Source of the DNA: CAJBVW01 sp964457335
Lineage (GTDB): Bacteria; Myxococcota_A; UBA796; SXON01
DNA: 64,000 nt
NCBI GenBank assembly: GCA_964457335.1
Contig: CAYWGD010000018.1
Span: 20,487-84,486 of the forward strand
Direction: 5' to 3'
The notes beneath the pieces are model-generated. The model was not told the DNA's origin, ran no database searches, and worked only from the letters and a program-made list of their open reading frames with translations. The position numbers and the translations under genes are program-made. Shown here piece after piece: positions 26,505-34,661 of the stretch. Each line of letters opens with the position of its first letter. Positions within the stretch are counted from its first letter, which is position 1.

Positions 26505-27259
26505 GCGTACCCGATCTCCGGCACCGGCGTGAGCGCCGACTGCCGGAGCACCTCGATGACCTGGGCGGGACCCTCGCCCGGCAGGGCCTCCCGCAGGCAC
26601 GCGGTGCGGCCCGCGACGTAGGCGGTGGCGAGGCCGGAGCCGCGGTAGGCGCCGCGCTGCCCGTCGAGGCCCACCGTGTTGCCGTGCGTGAGGAACTTCC
26701 CGGTGAGCGAGCCCCACTGCTTCGCGGGGAAGCGGTGGGGGGCGAAGTAGTAGATCTTCTCCAAGGGGCAGTCGGGGTGGCTCGCCACGCCGATCGTCTC
26801 GGGGAGATCCGCCGGGTAGGCGCGCTCGCCCTTGGGGTGCGCGGCGGCGAGCACGATCGCGCCGGCCTCGACGGCGTTCGCGCAGCAGTCGCGCAGGAGC
26901 AGCGCCTTGCCCATGTTGGGCGTGCCGAGCGAGAGGTTGATGACCCCCGCGTTGCGCGCGCCGAGCTCGATGCCCGCGGCCATCAGGTCCGCGCTCGTGC
27001 GGAGGCGGGCGTCCATGATCTTGATGCAGAGCAGCTTGGCGTCGGGAGCGATGGCGTGCACGGCGGCGGCGATCTCCGTCCCGTGACCGTTCTCGTCGGC
27101 GAAGTCGCCCGAGATGAGCACGTGCGCGGTGGCGCTCATGCTGATGCTCATGCCGGTGACGTCGGCGCCCGCGAGGCGCGGATCACGAACGTCGACGCCG
27201 CTGTCGACGATCGCGATGGTCTGCCCCCGCCCCGTGTATTCCTGGCCTCGGAAACGCAT
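26501..27259 (-). CDS. compact cytoplasmic S8 (subtilisin-like) peptidase with altered oxyanion residue
   Basis: 252 residues with no signal or propeptide. Catalytic Asp19 lies in TIAIVDSGVD, His59 in ENGHGTEIAAAV and Ser208 in YRGSGLATAYVAG. In canonical subtilases the oxyanion Asn sits in AAGN and the Ser in GTSxAxP. Here these are AAAH (His141) and GSGLAT, so activity may be low or specialised. The ATG at 27259 has GGAAGGA upstream; much longer upstream frame is antisense shadow. First gene of the operon with FadL porin, MmgE/PrpD and a membrane protein; the biological link is unclear. Similar compact S8 proteins occur as maturation proteases of small peptides, but no peptide substrate is seen here. 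Confidence 0.85.
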   Translation of the reverse strand: MRFRGQEYTGRGQTIAIVDSGVDVRDPRLAGADVTGMSISMSATAHVLISGDFADENGHGTEIAAAVHAIAPDAKLLCIKIMDARLRTSADLMAAGIELGARNAGVINLSLGTPNMGKALLLRDCCANAVEAGAIVLAAAHPKGERAYPADLPETIGVASHPDCPLEKIYYFAPHRFPAKQWGSLTGKFLTHGNTVGLDGQRGAYRGSGLATAYVAGRTACLREALPGEGPAQVIEVLRQSALTPVPEIGYA

Positions 27260-27377
27260 CGGTCCTTCCGGTGTCCAACTGAAAGGCGATGGTAAGGACC
27301 CCGCCGCCCCACTGCAAGGATGCGCCGGGGCGCGACGGAGGCCCGACGGGCGGCTATGGTGGAGCACGGGAGGATGG

Positions 27378-28238
27378 GTGCCCTCTGCGACAGCGACGAT
27401 CGGCGCCGCAAACGCCGGTGGCGCGCCGACCGACGCGCCCATCTCGCTGCCCGTCGGAGGGGGGGGCGAGCGCGAGCGCGCGGCCTTCGAATCCCTGCTC
27501 GGGCGGGCTCGAACCGCGGGCGTCCGTGGCGCGCGCCTGTTCGGGCACACCACCCGCGCGGCAGGACCGGTCGGGGAGGCGGCACACGCGCTGGCGGGCG
27601 TCACGGCCCTCGCGACGGCCGCGACCGGCCTCGACATCGGCCTGCTGGCCCTCATCGGCGTGGTCCTCTCCGCGGCGCTGCGTGCGCTCGGGATCCCCGC
27701 CCTGGAGCAACTGTTGCCGCGGCGCGCGGGCTGGTCCCTGGTCCTCCGGCCGTTCCTTCCGACCACGCGGGTGGTCGTCGCGTCCCTCGCCGACCGCGAG
27801 CCACCCGTCCCCTGGCTCCCGCGGATGACGCTGGGCGCGCTCCTGATCGGGCTCCTGGCGACCCCGGCGGGCGCATGGGCGGTCGTCGCGGCGGCGGGCC
27901 TGCTCCTGGCCGTGGCGGGCGTGGCCGCGTGGCTCGCGCGGCCGCCGCGGCCCGACCCGGCGGGCCCCGAGTCGGTCGCGGCCGAGGCGCTCGACGCGCT
28001 CGCGGCGCGGCTGGGCGCGGTCGGCGAGGGCGCCACGGCCGTGCTCGTGGCCGGGGGCGCCAGCGCGGCGGCGGGCGGCGTCGTCGCGGCGCTCGACTGG
28101 TGGGGCGTGCGTCCCGCCGACACCGAGGTGCGCCTCGTCGGGGCGCCCGACACCGTGCGCGCCGCGGCCGAGGCCCTGGGCCGCGCCGGGTGGCGCGTCC
28201 TCGTCGTCCCCCCCCCCGACCTCCGGAGCCAGGTGTGA
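27378..28238 (+). CDS. membrane protein, unknown function
   Basis: 286 residues from GTG 27378, with GGGAGG four bases upstream. A Gly/Ala-rich N-terminus leads to hydrophobic segments (about 85-110, AALRALGIPALEQLL nearby; MTLGALLIGLLATPAGAWAVVAAAGLLLAVAGVAAWLA near 155-190). The C-terminal domain is alpha/beta-like (TAVLVAGGASAAAGGVVA, TEVRLVGAPDTVRAAAEAL, GWRVLVVPPP), which has a Rossmann-like rhythm. No family recognised. The stop overlaps the next start as GTGA. The gene is divergent from the S8 peptidase gene with a 118-bp gap (27260-27377). Confidence 0.7.
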   Translation: MPSATATIGAANAGGAPTDAPISLPVGGGGERERAAFESLLGRARTAGVRGARLFGHTTRAAGPVGEAAHALAGVTALATAATGLDIGLLALIGVVLSAALRALGIPALEQLLPRRAGWSLVLRPFLPTTRVVVASLADREPPVPWLPRMTLGALLIGLLATPAGAWAVVAAAGLLLAVAGVAAWLARPPRPDPAGPESVAAEALDALAARLGAVGEGATAVLVAGGASAAAGGVVAALDWWGVRPADTEVRLVGAPDTVRAAAEALGRAGWRVLVVPPPDLRSQV

Positions 28239-29992
28239 TCCTCCTCTTCTCCCCGGCCCTCGCGGCCACGCTCTCCGGGACGGTCACCGGCGCCGACGGC
28301 TCCCCCCTCGCGGGGGTGGACGTCGTCGCCTACGACACGCGGCTCGACTACGCCTCCGCCCGCACCACGAGCGACGGCGGCTTCAGCATCGGGCTGCTCC
28401 CGCCGGGCCGCTACCGCATCCGCGTCCTGCCCGCGGACGACGATCCGCACGTCGACCGCTTCCTCCCCGACGCCTGGGACTTCTGCGAAGCCGACGTCGT
28501 CGAGCTCTCCGAGGGCGAGGTGCGGGACGGGCTCGACGCGGAGCTCCCGCTGGGCGCCCGCATCACCGGGCGGGTGCTCTCGGCCGGCGGCGAGCCGCTC
28601 CCCGGCACGCAGCTCCTCGCGATCGGCCAGTCCGAGCGCTCGTCGCTCGTGAGCCGCCTGGCGGAGGCCGACGACGACGGCGTCTTCCGAATCGTCGGGC
28701 TCGACAGCGATCCCGGCTCGTCCGAGCCGTACGCGGTGTACCTCGCCGCGGAGGGCCGCCCGCGGCAGTACCTCGGGCCGAGCTACGACGAGGACTACGC
28801 CGCGATCTTCGACGTGAGCCTCGGGGAGGCCCTCGAGGTCGGGGACCAGCCGATCCTCGAGGGGATCTCCGTCTCCGGCACCGTCACCGGTCCGGACGGC
28901 CCCGTCGCGTCCGGAACGGTGTACGTCTACAGCTCCTCGCAGGTCATCGCGGTCGAGGTCGAGGAGGACGGCACCTACATCGCCGACGGGCTCCCCCCGG
29001 GCGAGGTGGTCCCCTGGGCGTCGTCCGACGGCCTCGCGACCACCTACTACCCGGACGCCGACCGCCCGGGCGCGCGCATCGACGCGCCCGACGAGGGCCA
29101 GGCCCTCACGGGCGCCGACCTCACCCTGCCGGTCGAGAACACGCTCACCATCACGCTCGCGGGGGAGGGGGACCTCTCCGAGGCCGCGATGCTGCTCTAC
29201 AACGACACCTACACGGTCGGGCGCGGCGGCGGCTTCGCGGAGGACGGCACGGTCACGGTCGACGGCCTCCACCCGGGCACGTACTTCCTCTACGTCTACG
29301 GCGCGGACGTCGGCTTCACCGACGACTTCGCGCGGGACGGCGCGGGCGCGATCCGCGAGATCGTCGTGGACGGCGCCACGCAGATCGACGTGACGATGCC
29401 GGCGGGCGCGAGCTTCGCGGGCACGGTCCGCGGCGACGACGGCGCGCCCGTGTACGGCGCCTACGTGTACGCCACCACCGCCGACGGGGAGGACACCGTC
29501 GTCGGCGTCACCGACAAGGACGGCAACTACGACATCCCCGGCCTCGTCGGCGACGACTTCACCCTGCGCGCGTCCTACGCGCACTACTGCCCGAACGATC
29601 CCGGCTGGGTCACGGTGTACTGGCCGGAGGCGCTCGTCGCCGACGACGCGATCGTGACGACGCTCGGCGACGGCGAGGCCCGCACCGGCGTGGACTTCAC
29701 GCTGTTCGTCGACGACGACCACGACGCCATGGGCGACGCGTGGGAGCGCGAGAACGGCCTGGACCCGAACCGGGACGACGCCGGCGAGGACCCCGACGGC
29801 GACGGCTACCTCAACGTGGAGGAGTGGGCGCTCGGGACCGATCCGACCGGCGGCGCGCTCGCGGGCGATGGCTGCGGCTCGGGCTGCGGCTCCGGCGCGT
29901 CCGCGCTCTTGCTCGTGCTCCCGCTGGTCGGCAGGCGCCGCAGGAGCGCCGCGTGCACGGGCACGCCGCGGAGCCGCGCCTTCCGCTGGTAG
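28235..29992 (+). CDS. secreted multi-domain carboxypeptidase-regulatory-like protein with MYXO-CTERM-like tail
   Basis: 585 residues starting at GTG 28235 (GTGA overlap). A very short signal stretch (VILLFSPALA) is followed by repeated carboxypeptidase regulatory-like beta domains (LSGTVTGADGSPLAG, ITGRVLSAGGEPLPG, VSGTVTGPDGPVASG, FAGTVRGDDGAPVYG). Near the end is an EF-hand/TSP3-like acidic stretch (DPDGDGYLNVEEWALGTDP), then GCGSGCGSG, a hydrophobic run ALLLVLPLVG and RRRR. This is the MYXO-CTERM sorting pattern, though about 17 more residues follow the Arg cluster, probably because no stop intervenes. The last 187 nt overlap the end of trmB on the other strand. Confidence 0.85.
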   Translation: MILLFSPALAATLSGTVTGADGSPLAGVDVVAYDTRLDYASARTTSDGGFSIGLLPPGRYRIRVLPADDDPHVDRFLPDAWDFCEADVVELSEGEVRDGLDAELPLGARITGRVLSAGGEPLPGTQLLAIGQSERSSLVSRLAEADDDGVFRIVGLDSDPGSSEPYAVYLAAEGRPRQYLGPSYDEDYAAIFDVSLGEALEVGDQPILEGISVSGTVTGPDGPVASGTVYVYSSSQVIAVEVEEDGTYIADGLPPGEVVPWASSDGLATTYYPDADRPGARIDAPDEGQALTGADLTLPVENTLTITLAGEGDLSEAAMLLYNDTYTVGRGGGFAEDGTVTVDGLHPGTYFLYVYGADVGFTDDFARDGAGAIREIVVDGATQIDVTMPAGASFAGTVRGDDGAPVYGAYVYATTADGEDTVVGVTDKDGNYDIPGLVGDDFTLRASYAHYCPNDPGWVTVYWPEALVADDAIVTTLGDGEARTGVDFTLFVDDDHDAMGDAWERENGLDPNRDDAGEDPDGDGYLNVEEWALGTDPTGGALAGDGCGSGCGSGASALLLVLPLVGRRRRSAACTGTPRSRAFRW

Positions 29993-30627
29993 TTCGTCAC
30001 CACGTCGTCGGGCCAGGGTGGGCCCGAGGCGTCGACGTCGGCCGTGACGCCCGCCGTCTCCCAGGGGAGGCCGCTCGCGGCGGCGAGGAGCGCCTTCACG
30101 TGCGGGCCGAAGTCCGTCTTGAGCCGGAGCTCGGCGCCGGGTGCGCACAGCCGCGTCAAGAGCTCGAGGAAGGGCCGGTCGATGAGGCGGTGGTGGCGCT
30201 TGGACTCGCGCTCCCAGGGGTCGGGGTGGTTGATGTGCACCCCGGCGAGCGAGCCCGGCTCGAAGAGCTCGTCGAGCGCGCGCGCGTCGTACCGGGCGAT
30301 CCGGGCGTTCGTCAGGCCCGCTGCGCGGAGCTTGCGGGCGACGAGCACCACGCGCTTGAACCGGATCTCGATGCCGATCCAGTCGCACTCCGGGTGAAGC
30401 TCCGCCATTCCGCTGAGATAAAAGCCGTTCCCCGATCCCACTTCGAGGTGGAGCGGGGCCTCGCGCCCGAAGTACTCGGCCCACCGGCCGCGCCACTGCT
30501 TCGCGTCGGAGGCGGGCAGGAGCTCGTCGCCGAACTCGCGGTGGGTCGCGACGTAGGGGTTGATGCCGGGGCGGGAGAAGTCCTCGGGGCGCTTGTCCTC
30601 GAAGCGCTTGTGGTTCCCCGGCCTCAC
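29806..30627 (-). CDS. trmB: tRNA (guanine-N7-)-methyltransferase TrmB
   Basis: 273 residues. SAM-binding motif HLEVGSGNGFYLSGMA, then CDWIGIEIRFKR, the family NHPDPWERESKRHHRL (usually PDPWPKKRHHK), and the C-terminal TNYQRKARLRGVPVHAAL. TrmB makes m7G46 in tRNA. Normal TrmB ends soon after the TNY motif; here about 40 Pro/Ser-rich residues follow, in sequence that is also the 3' end of the convergent CTERM gene, so the tail is probably a read-through extension without function. GTG 30627 overlaps the moaE stop as GTGA. Confidence 0.93.
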   Translation of the reverse strand: MRPGNHKRFEDKRPEDFSRPGINPYVATHREFGDELLPASDAKQWRGRWAEYFGREAPLHLEVGSGNGFYLSGMAELHPECDWIGIEIRFKRVVLVARKLRAAGLTNARIARYDARALDELFEPGSLAGVHINHPDPWERESKRHHRLIDRPFLELLTRLCAPGAELRLKTDFGPHVKALLAAASGLPWETAGVTADVDASGPPWPDDVVTNYQRKARLRGVPVHAALLRRLPTSGSTSKSADAPEPQPEPQPSPASAPPVGSVPSAHSSTLR

Positions 30628-31043
30628 GAGCGCGGCTCCGGCTCGTTGGCCACCCAGGTCCCGCCGTCCGCGTAGATCTCCTTCTTCCAGATCGGCACGC
30701 GCGCCTTGAGCGTGTCGATCGCGAAGCGGGACGCCGCGTAGGCCTCGGCGCGGTGGCCGGCGCCGATCGCCACCACGACGCTCGGCTCGCCGACGGCCAC
30801 GGTGCCGACGCGGTGGGCGAGGGCCACGCGCACGTCCGGCCAGCGCTCGAGCGTCTCGTCCGCGACGGCCTGGAGCTCGCGGAGCGCGACCTCGGGCCAG
30901 GCCTCGTAGAAGAGCGCCCGGAGCGGGGGATCGGTGTCGTCGCGGGCCACGCCCGCGAAGGTGAGCAGCGCGCCGTGGCGCGGATCGCGGACGGCGTCCT
31001 CGAGGGCGCGCACGTCGAGCGGGGCGTCGGTGAGGAGCACCAT
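30624..31043 (-). CDS. moaE: molybdopterin synthase catalytic subunit MoaE
   Basis: 139 residues, normal length. Diagnostic stretches are GALLTFAGVARDD, LFYEAWPEVALREL, VALAHRVGTVAVGEPSVVVAI, and the C-terminal LKARVPIWKKEIYADG with the catalytic lysines. MoaE with thiocarboxylated MoaD converts precursor Z (cPMP) to molybdopterin. The ATG shares one base with the moaD stop (TGATG), as expected for the two subunits. No other moa/mog genes are in the window. Confidence 0.96.
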   Translation of the reverse strand: MVLLTDAPLDVRALEDAVRDPRHGALLTFAGVARDDTDPPLRALFYEAWPEVALRELQAVADETLERWPDVRVALAHRVGTVAVGEPSVVVAIGAGHRAEAYAASRFAIDTLKARVPIWKKEIYADGGTWVANEPEPRS

Positions 31044-31270
31044 CAGCCGCCTCCGAGCGGGGGGAGGAACGCCACCTCGTCGCCTTCGTGCAGGACGGTG
31101 TCGGAGGCGACGGTGGACTGGTTGACCGCGTAGGCGACGCGGAGCGCGAGGCCCGGGAACAGGGCCGCGAAGGCCTGGGCGGCGGTCGTGCCCGCGGGGA
31201 GCTCGACCCGCTCCACGGCGGTGCCGCGCTGCTCGCGGAGGGCGGCGAAGTACCGGGCGGTCACGAACAT
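31043..31270 (-). CDS. moaD: molybdopterin synthase sulfur carrier subunit MoaD
   Basis: 75 residues with a ubiquitin-like fold: FVTARYFAALREQRGT at the start, an acidic-hydrophobic middle, and the DEVAFLPPLGGG C-terminus whose final Gly-Gly is adenylated and thiocarboxylated. ATG 31270 gives normal MoaD length. The next gene is divergent and starts 56 bp away. Confidence 0.95.
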   Translation of the reverse strand: MFVTARYFAALREQRGTAVERVELPAGTTAAQAFAALFPGLALRVAYAVNQSTVASDTVLHEGDEVAFLPPLGGG

Positions 31271-31326
31271 GGGGCCCGGCACTAACCTTCCGGGCCGCCC
31301 GGGGCCCCCGGAGTTACGCATCGCGT

Positions 31327-31869
31327 GTGAACCTCCTGCTCCTCGCCCTCGCGTGCGGCGACCCCGCGCCCGTGATGTTGGCCGTCGAGCCCCCCCGGAC
31401 GCCCGAGGCGGTGGCCGAGAAGCGCGCCGCGGCGGAGCTCCGGGCGAGCCCCGCCAACGTCGAGGCGACCTACACGAAGCCCGAGGGTGTCTACGTCGAC
31501 GCGCGCTTCCTCGGCGGGCGCCGGTACGACGCGGTGCGCGCGGAGATCGAGCAGCAGCTCGGGGCCGTGGTGGAGGAGCGGGACGAGCTGTCGGGCGGGC
31601 GGGAGATCGTGTTCGAGCGCGGCACGTTGCGGCTCGTGGACGGGCGGATCCAGATGGTCGAGGTGCCGCTGCCGCAGCCGGTGCGTCGCAGCGAGGCGCT
31701 CGCGCTCGTGGGCTTCCCCCCGGCGGTCGGCGAGTACAAGGCCTTCACCCTCGAGTATCGGCTCGTGAACGAGTGGGGGTTCCGGCGGCTGCGCCTCGTG
31801 CGCGCCGCGCGCGACAGCGAGGACATCGTCCGCGTGCAGGCCTGGAAATTCTCCGACGCGGCGAACTAG
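31327..31869 (+). CDS. small lipoprotein, unknown function
   Basis: 180 residues. It starts with an unusually short lipoprotein signal (MNLLLLALAC; GTG start) with no basic n-region, and no upstream in-frame start is available. The mature part has a compact alpha/beta pattern (VYVDARFLGGRRYDAVRAEI, IVFERGTLRLVDGRIQMVEV, EALALVGFPPAVGEYKAF, WGFRRLRLVRAARDSEDIV). No domain recognised. Proteins of this size and style are frequent as accessory lipoproteins in myxobacteria. Confidence 0.72.
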   Translation: MNLLLLALACGDPAPVMLAVEPPRTPEAVAEKRAAAELRASPANVEATYTKPEGVYVDARFLGGRRYDAVRAEIEQQLGAVVEERDELSGGREIVFERGTLRLVDGRIQMVEVPLPQPVRRSEALALVGFPPAVGEYKAFTLEYRLVNEWGFRRLRLVRAARDSEDIVRVQAWKFSDAAN

Positions 31870-31876
31870 TCGCCAG

Positions 31877-31897
31877 GATCCGCACCAGCAGCGGATC
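31877..31897. terminator. stem-loop after the 31327-31869 lipoprotein gene
   Basis: Perfect 7-bp arms GATCCGC (31877-31883) and GCGGATC (31891-31897) with a 7-nt loop, 8 nt after the TAG stop. No T-run follows, so it is at best a factor-dependent or weak terminator. Confidence 0.4.
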
Positions 31898-32004
31898 AGC
31901 GAGGGATCGACGGGAGCGGGCGCGCGCGCGGTCGACGATGCTCGGCCAGCACGTTGACTTTCCGTAGCGGAAGCCGCACGATACCGTCGCGCCCTCGGAT
32001 CAGG

Positions 32005-32940
32005 ATGACCTCGATCGCCGCATCGCTGCTGCTGGTCGGTTGTGTCGACTACACGATCCAGGACCCCGACGACGTCAAGCCGCTCCCCGTCGTGATCGAG
32101 GAGCGTTTCCTCCAGGCGCCCTTGCCCAAGGTGGACGTGCTCTTCGTCGTGGATGGCACGGGGAGCATGGAGGAGGAGCAGGAGTCCTTCGCGGACGCGG
32201 CCGACGCCTTCGTGGACGTGCTCGACGGGCTCGAGCTCTCCTACCAGCTCGGCGTGACGTCCACCGACCCCGAGCAGGACGGCGCCCTGCTCGGGCGCCC
32301 GTGGATCATCACCGGCGCCGCGTCGGACCCTTCGCGCGCGCTCGCGGACGCGCTCCTGGTCGGCACGAGCAGCCCGCCGCCGGCCGCCGGCCTCTACGCG
32401 GCTTCGCGCGCACTCTCCGACGTGCAGGGCCTCAACCGCGGCTTCCGCCGCGCCGACGCAGGGCTGCACGTCGTCTTCGTGTCCGACGGCGACGACGAGA
32501 GCGACGCCTGGCTCGGGGACGACCCCGCGGCCGCCTTCCTCGCGATCCTGGAGGCGGACGCCGCGACGTCCGGCCGCGCCGCGCGCGCGTCGGCGGTGGT
32601 CGGGGACGTGCCGGGCGGCTGCTCGGGCGAGACGGGCACGGCGGAGGCGGGCGTCCGCTACACCGCCGTGGCCGAGGCCACCGGCGGCGCCGTCGGGAGC
32701 ATCTGCGCGGCCGACTTCGGCGCGATCGCGCTGGCCCTGGCCGACGCGGCCGTCGAGTGGCAGAGCGTGTTCCCGCTGCAGGCGACGCCCGAGGACGGCA
32801 CGGTGCGCGTGGAGGTCGACGGCGAGCGGATGAACGAGGGCTGGTCGGTCGACGCCACGATCCCCGCCGTCGTGTTCGCCGCGCCGCCGGCGCCGGACGT
32901 GGAGATCGCCGTGGTCTACACGGTGGAGGAGGCCGAGTGA
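32005..32940 (+). CDS. lipoprotein with von Willebrand factor A-like domain
   Basis: 311 residues. The lipobox is LLLVGC in MTSIAASLLLVGC. The VWA-like core begins with the MIDAS strand VDVLFVVDGTGSMEEE (DGTGS for the usual DxSxS), then LSYQLGVTSTDPE and LHVVFVSDGDDESD (second metal-site strand). A later GGAVGSICAADFGAIALALA helix matches the C-terminal end of many VWA lipoproteins of this phylum. A beta-rich tail follows. Presumably a metal-dependent adhesion/scaffold protein at the cell surface. Stop overlaps the next gene start as GTGA, so it likely forms a unit with that CTERM-bearing protein. An earlier in-frame ATG (31954) would give a less natural signal peptide. Confidence 0.82.
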   Translation: MTSIAASLLLVGCVDYTIQDPDDVKPLPVVIEERFLQAPLPKVDVLFVVDGTGSMEEEQESFADAADAFVDVLDGLELSYQLGVTSTDPEQDGALLGRPWIITGAASDPSRALADALLVGTSSPPPAAGLYAASRALSDVQGLNRGFRRADAGLHVVFVSDGDDESDAWLGDDPAAAFLAILEADAATSGRAARASAVVGDVPGGCSGETGTAEAGVRYTAVAEATGGAVGSICAADFGAIALALADAAVEWQSVFPLQATPEDGTVRVEVDGERMNEGWSVDATIPAVVFAAPPAPDVEIAVVYTVEEAE

Positions 32941-34655
32941 TCGCGCTCCTCCTCGCCGCCACCGCGTCCGCCACGCCGATCGTGCTCTACGATCTCGAGG
33001 GCGACGACGGCGGCTTCGCCGCCTCGGGCGACGCCGGGCAATGGGAGTGGGGGACCGTGCTCAACGGGCCGGGCTCCGGCTTCGACGGCACCCGCGCCTG
33101 GACCACGGGCCGCGTCGCGGACTACCTCAACGCTTCCACGGACTACCTCGAGATCCCCGTGCCCTCGCTGGAGGGGCTCTCGCGGCCGACGCTCTCGTTC
33201 CAGCACTGGTACGAGATCAACCCCGGGGACTACGCCTGGGTCGAGGTCGACATCGGCAACGGCTGGGCCGCGATCGAGCCGCTCTACGGCTACCCGGTCG
33301 TGGGTGGCTACACCGGCGCGTCCGGGGGCTGGCGCACCGCCGTGTTCGACCTCTCCGCCTACGGCGTCTCGCCGGACGTGCGCCTCGTCTTCCAGGCCGA
33401 CCTCTCGGGCGTCGGCGCGGGCTGGACGGTCGACCAGGTGGCCTTCCACGACGGCGACGTCGCCGCCCCGAAGCTCTCCGGGCTCGCCGTGCTCGCCGAC
33501 ACCGACGACCTCGTGGGGCCCTACGTCGTCGAGGTGACGGCCGAGGACGACACGTCCGTGGCCAAGGTCGAGCTCAAGTGGCGCGCCGGGGGCGACGAGG
33601 GCAGCGTGGAGATGCTCGAGGTCGGCGTGGACACGTGGCGCGGCGCGATCCCCGCGCAGCTGCCCGACACCGACGTCCGCTACTGGATCGAGGCGACGGA
33701 CGGGCTCAACTCGAGCCGCGAGCCGGTGGACGACGATCTCGCCTTCCGCGTGTACCTGCCCGCGCCCACCGGGCTGACCGGGCCGAGCGAGCGGGTGGTC
33801 GACACGCAGACCACGCTCAGCTGGACCGCGCCGGAGAGCCGCAACGCGGTCCGCGGCTACGAGGTGGTGCGCGCGGGGCTCGTCGTGGCGCAGGCCACGG
33901 ACACCGACGCCCTCGTGCCGCTCACGGGCGGCTCTGACACCTTCTCCGTGCGGGCCGTGTACGACGCGGGCGCCGGGGACCTCTCCGAGCCCTGGTCCGT
34001 CGACGCCGCGGTCCCCGCCGTCGCGGGGCTCGACCCGGCCGAGGGCTGGCCCGGCGACACGCTCCGCGTCGCGCTCACGGGCGAGTACCTGCTGATGGTG
34101 GCGGGGGATGTCGCGGCGGACCTCGGCTCGGGCATCGCCGTCACCGGCGTGGACGTGCGGGACGTGGACAGCGCGTGGCTCGACCTCGCGCTCGACCCCG
34201 CCGCCAAGGCGGGCAGCCGCACCCTCACGCTCCAGACCGGCGGCGTGTCGCTCACGCTCCCGGACGCCTTCGAGGTGCTCGACGGCGCGGACCGGCCGCG
34301 CCTCGTCGAGATCGAGCCCGACAGCGTCCGGCAGGGGGACGCCGGCGAGCTCGTCATCTCCCACGTGGGCGCGCTGGAGACGACGCCCACGGTCGACCTG
34401 GGCGAGGGCATCGTCGTCAACGCCGTCGAGGTGGACGCGGGCGCCGTGCTCGTCCGCTACACGGTCACCGGCGACGCGCCGCTCGGGGAGCGGGCCGTCA
34501 CGGTGGACGACGGCGTGCGTGTCCTCGGCGGCGTGCTCCTCGAAGTGAAGGACGCCGTGGCGCCGGCCGCTGGCGGGTGCGGGACGCCCGTGTCGCCCGG
34601 CTACGCGGTGGTCGGCCTCGGGATGGCCGCGCTGGCGGTCCGTCGCCGGCGCTGA
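32937..34655 (+). CDS. secreted beta-domain protein with MYXO-CTERM-like tail
   Basis: 572 residues from GTG 32937. Short signal (VIALLLAATASA, cut before TPIVLY). The first 180 residues look like a lectin/immune-inhibitor-A-like beta sandwich (TLSFQHWYEINPGDYAWVEV, WTVDQVAFHDGD). Then an Ig-like unit, a fibronectin type III-like unit (PTGLTGPSERVVDTQTTLSW), and two IPT/TIG-like units (VAGLDPAEGWPGDTLRVALT; LVEIEPDSVRQGDAGELVIS). The tail GGCGTPVSPGYAVVGLGM ALAVRRRR fits MYXO-CTERM sorting. With the overlapping VWA lipoprotein it may form a surface adhesion pair. Confidence 0.83.
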   Translation: MIALLLAATASATPIVLYDLEGDDGGFAASGDAGQWEWGTVLNGPGSGFDGTRAWTTGRVADYLNASTDYLEIPVPSLEGLSRPTLSFQHWYEINPGDYAWVEVDIGNGWAAIEPLYGYPVVGGYTGASGGWRTAVFDLSAYGVSPDVRLVFQADLSGVGAGWTVDQVAFHDGDVAAPKLSGLAVLADTDDLVGPYVVEVTAEDDTSVAKVELKWRAGGDEGSVEMLEVGVDTWRGAIPAQLPDTDVRYWIEATDGLNSSREPVDDDLAFRVYLPAPTGLTGPSERVVDTQTTLSWTAPESRNAVRGYEVVRAGLVVAQATDTDALVPLTGGSDTFSVRAVYDAGAGDLSEPWSVDAAVPAVAGLDPAEGWPGDTLRVALTGEYLLMVAGDVAADLGSGIAVTGVDVRDVDSAWLDLALDPAAKAGSRTLTLQTGGVSLTLPDAFEVLDGADRPRLVEIEPDSVRQGDAGELVISHVGALETTPTVDLGEGIVVNAVEVDAGAVLVRYTVTGDAPLGERAVTVDDGVRVLGGVLLEVKDAVAPAAGGCGTPVSPGYAVVGLGMAALAVRRRR

Positions 34656-34661
34656 CCCTCG

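Noticed and set aside
23610..26621. A 1003-codon plus-strand open frame opposite the MmgE/PrpD and FadL genes
   Set aside because: Charged low-complexity product, no RBS logic, and the minus strand encodes recognised families throughout.
27260..30496. A long N-terminal extension of the S8 peptidase frame
   Set aside because: Residues upstream of 27259 are low-complexity shadow of two genes on the other strand. The ATG at 27259 has a good RBS and gives a complete subtilase fold.
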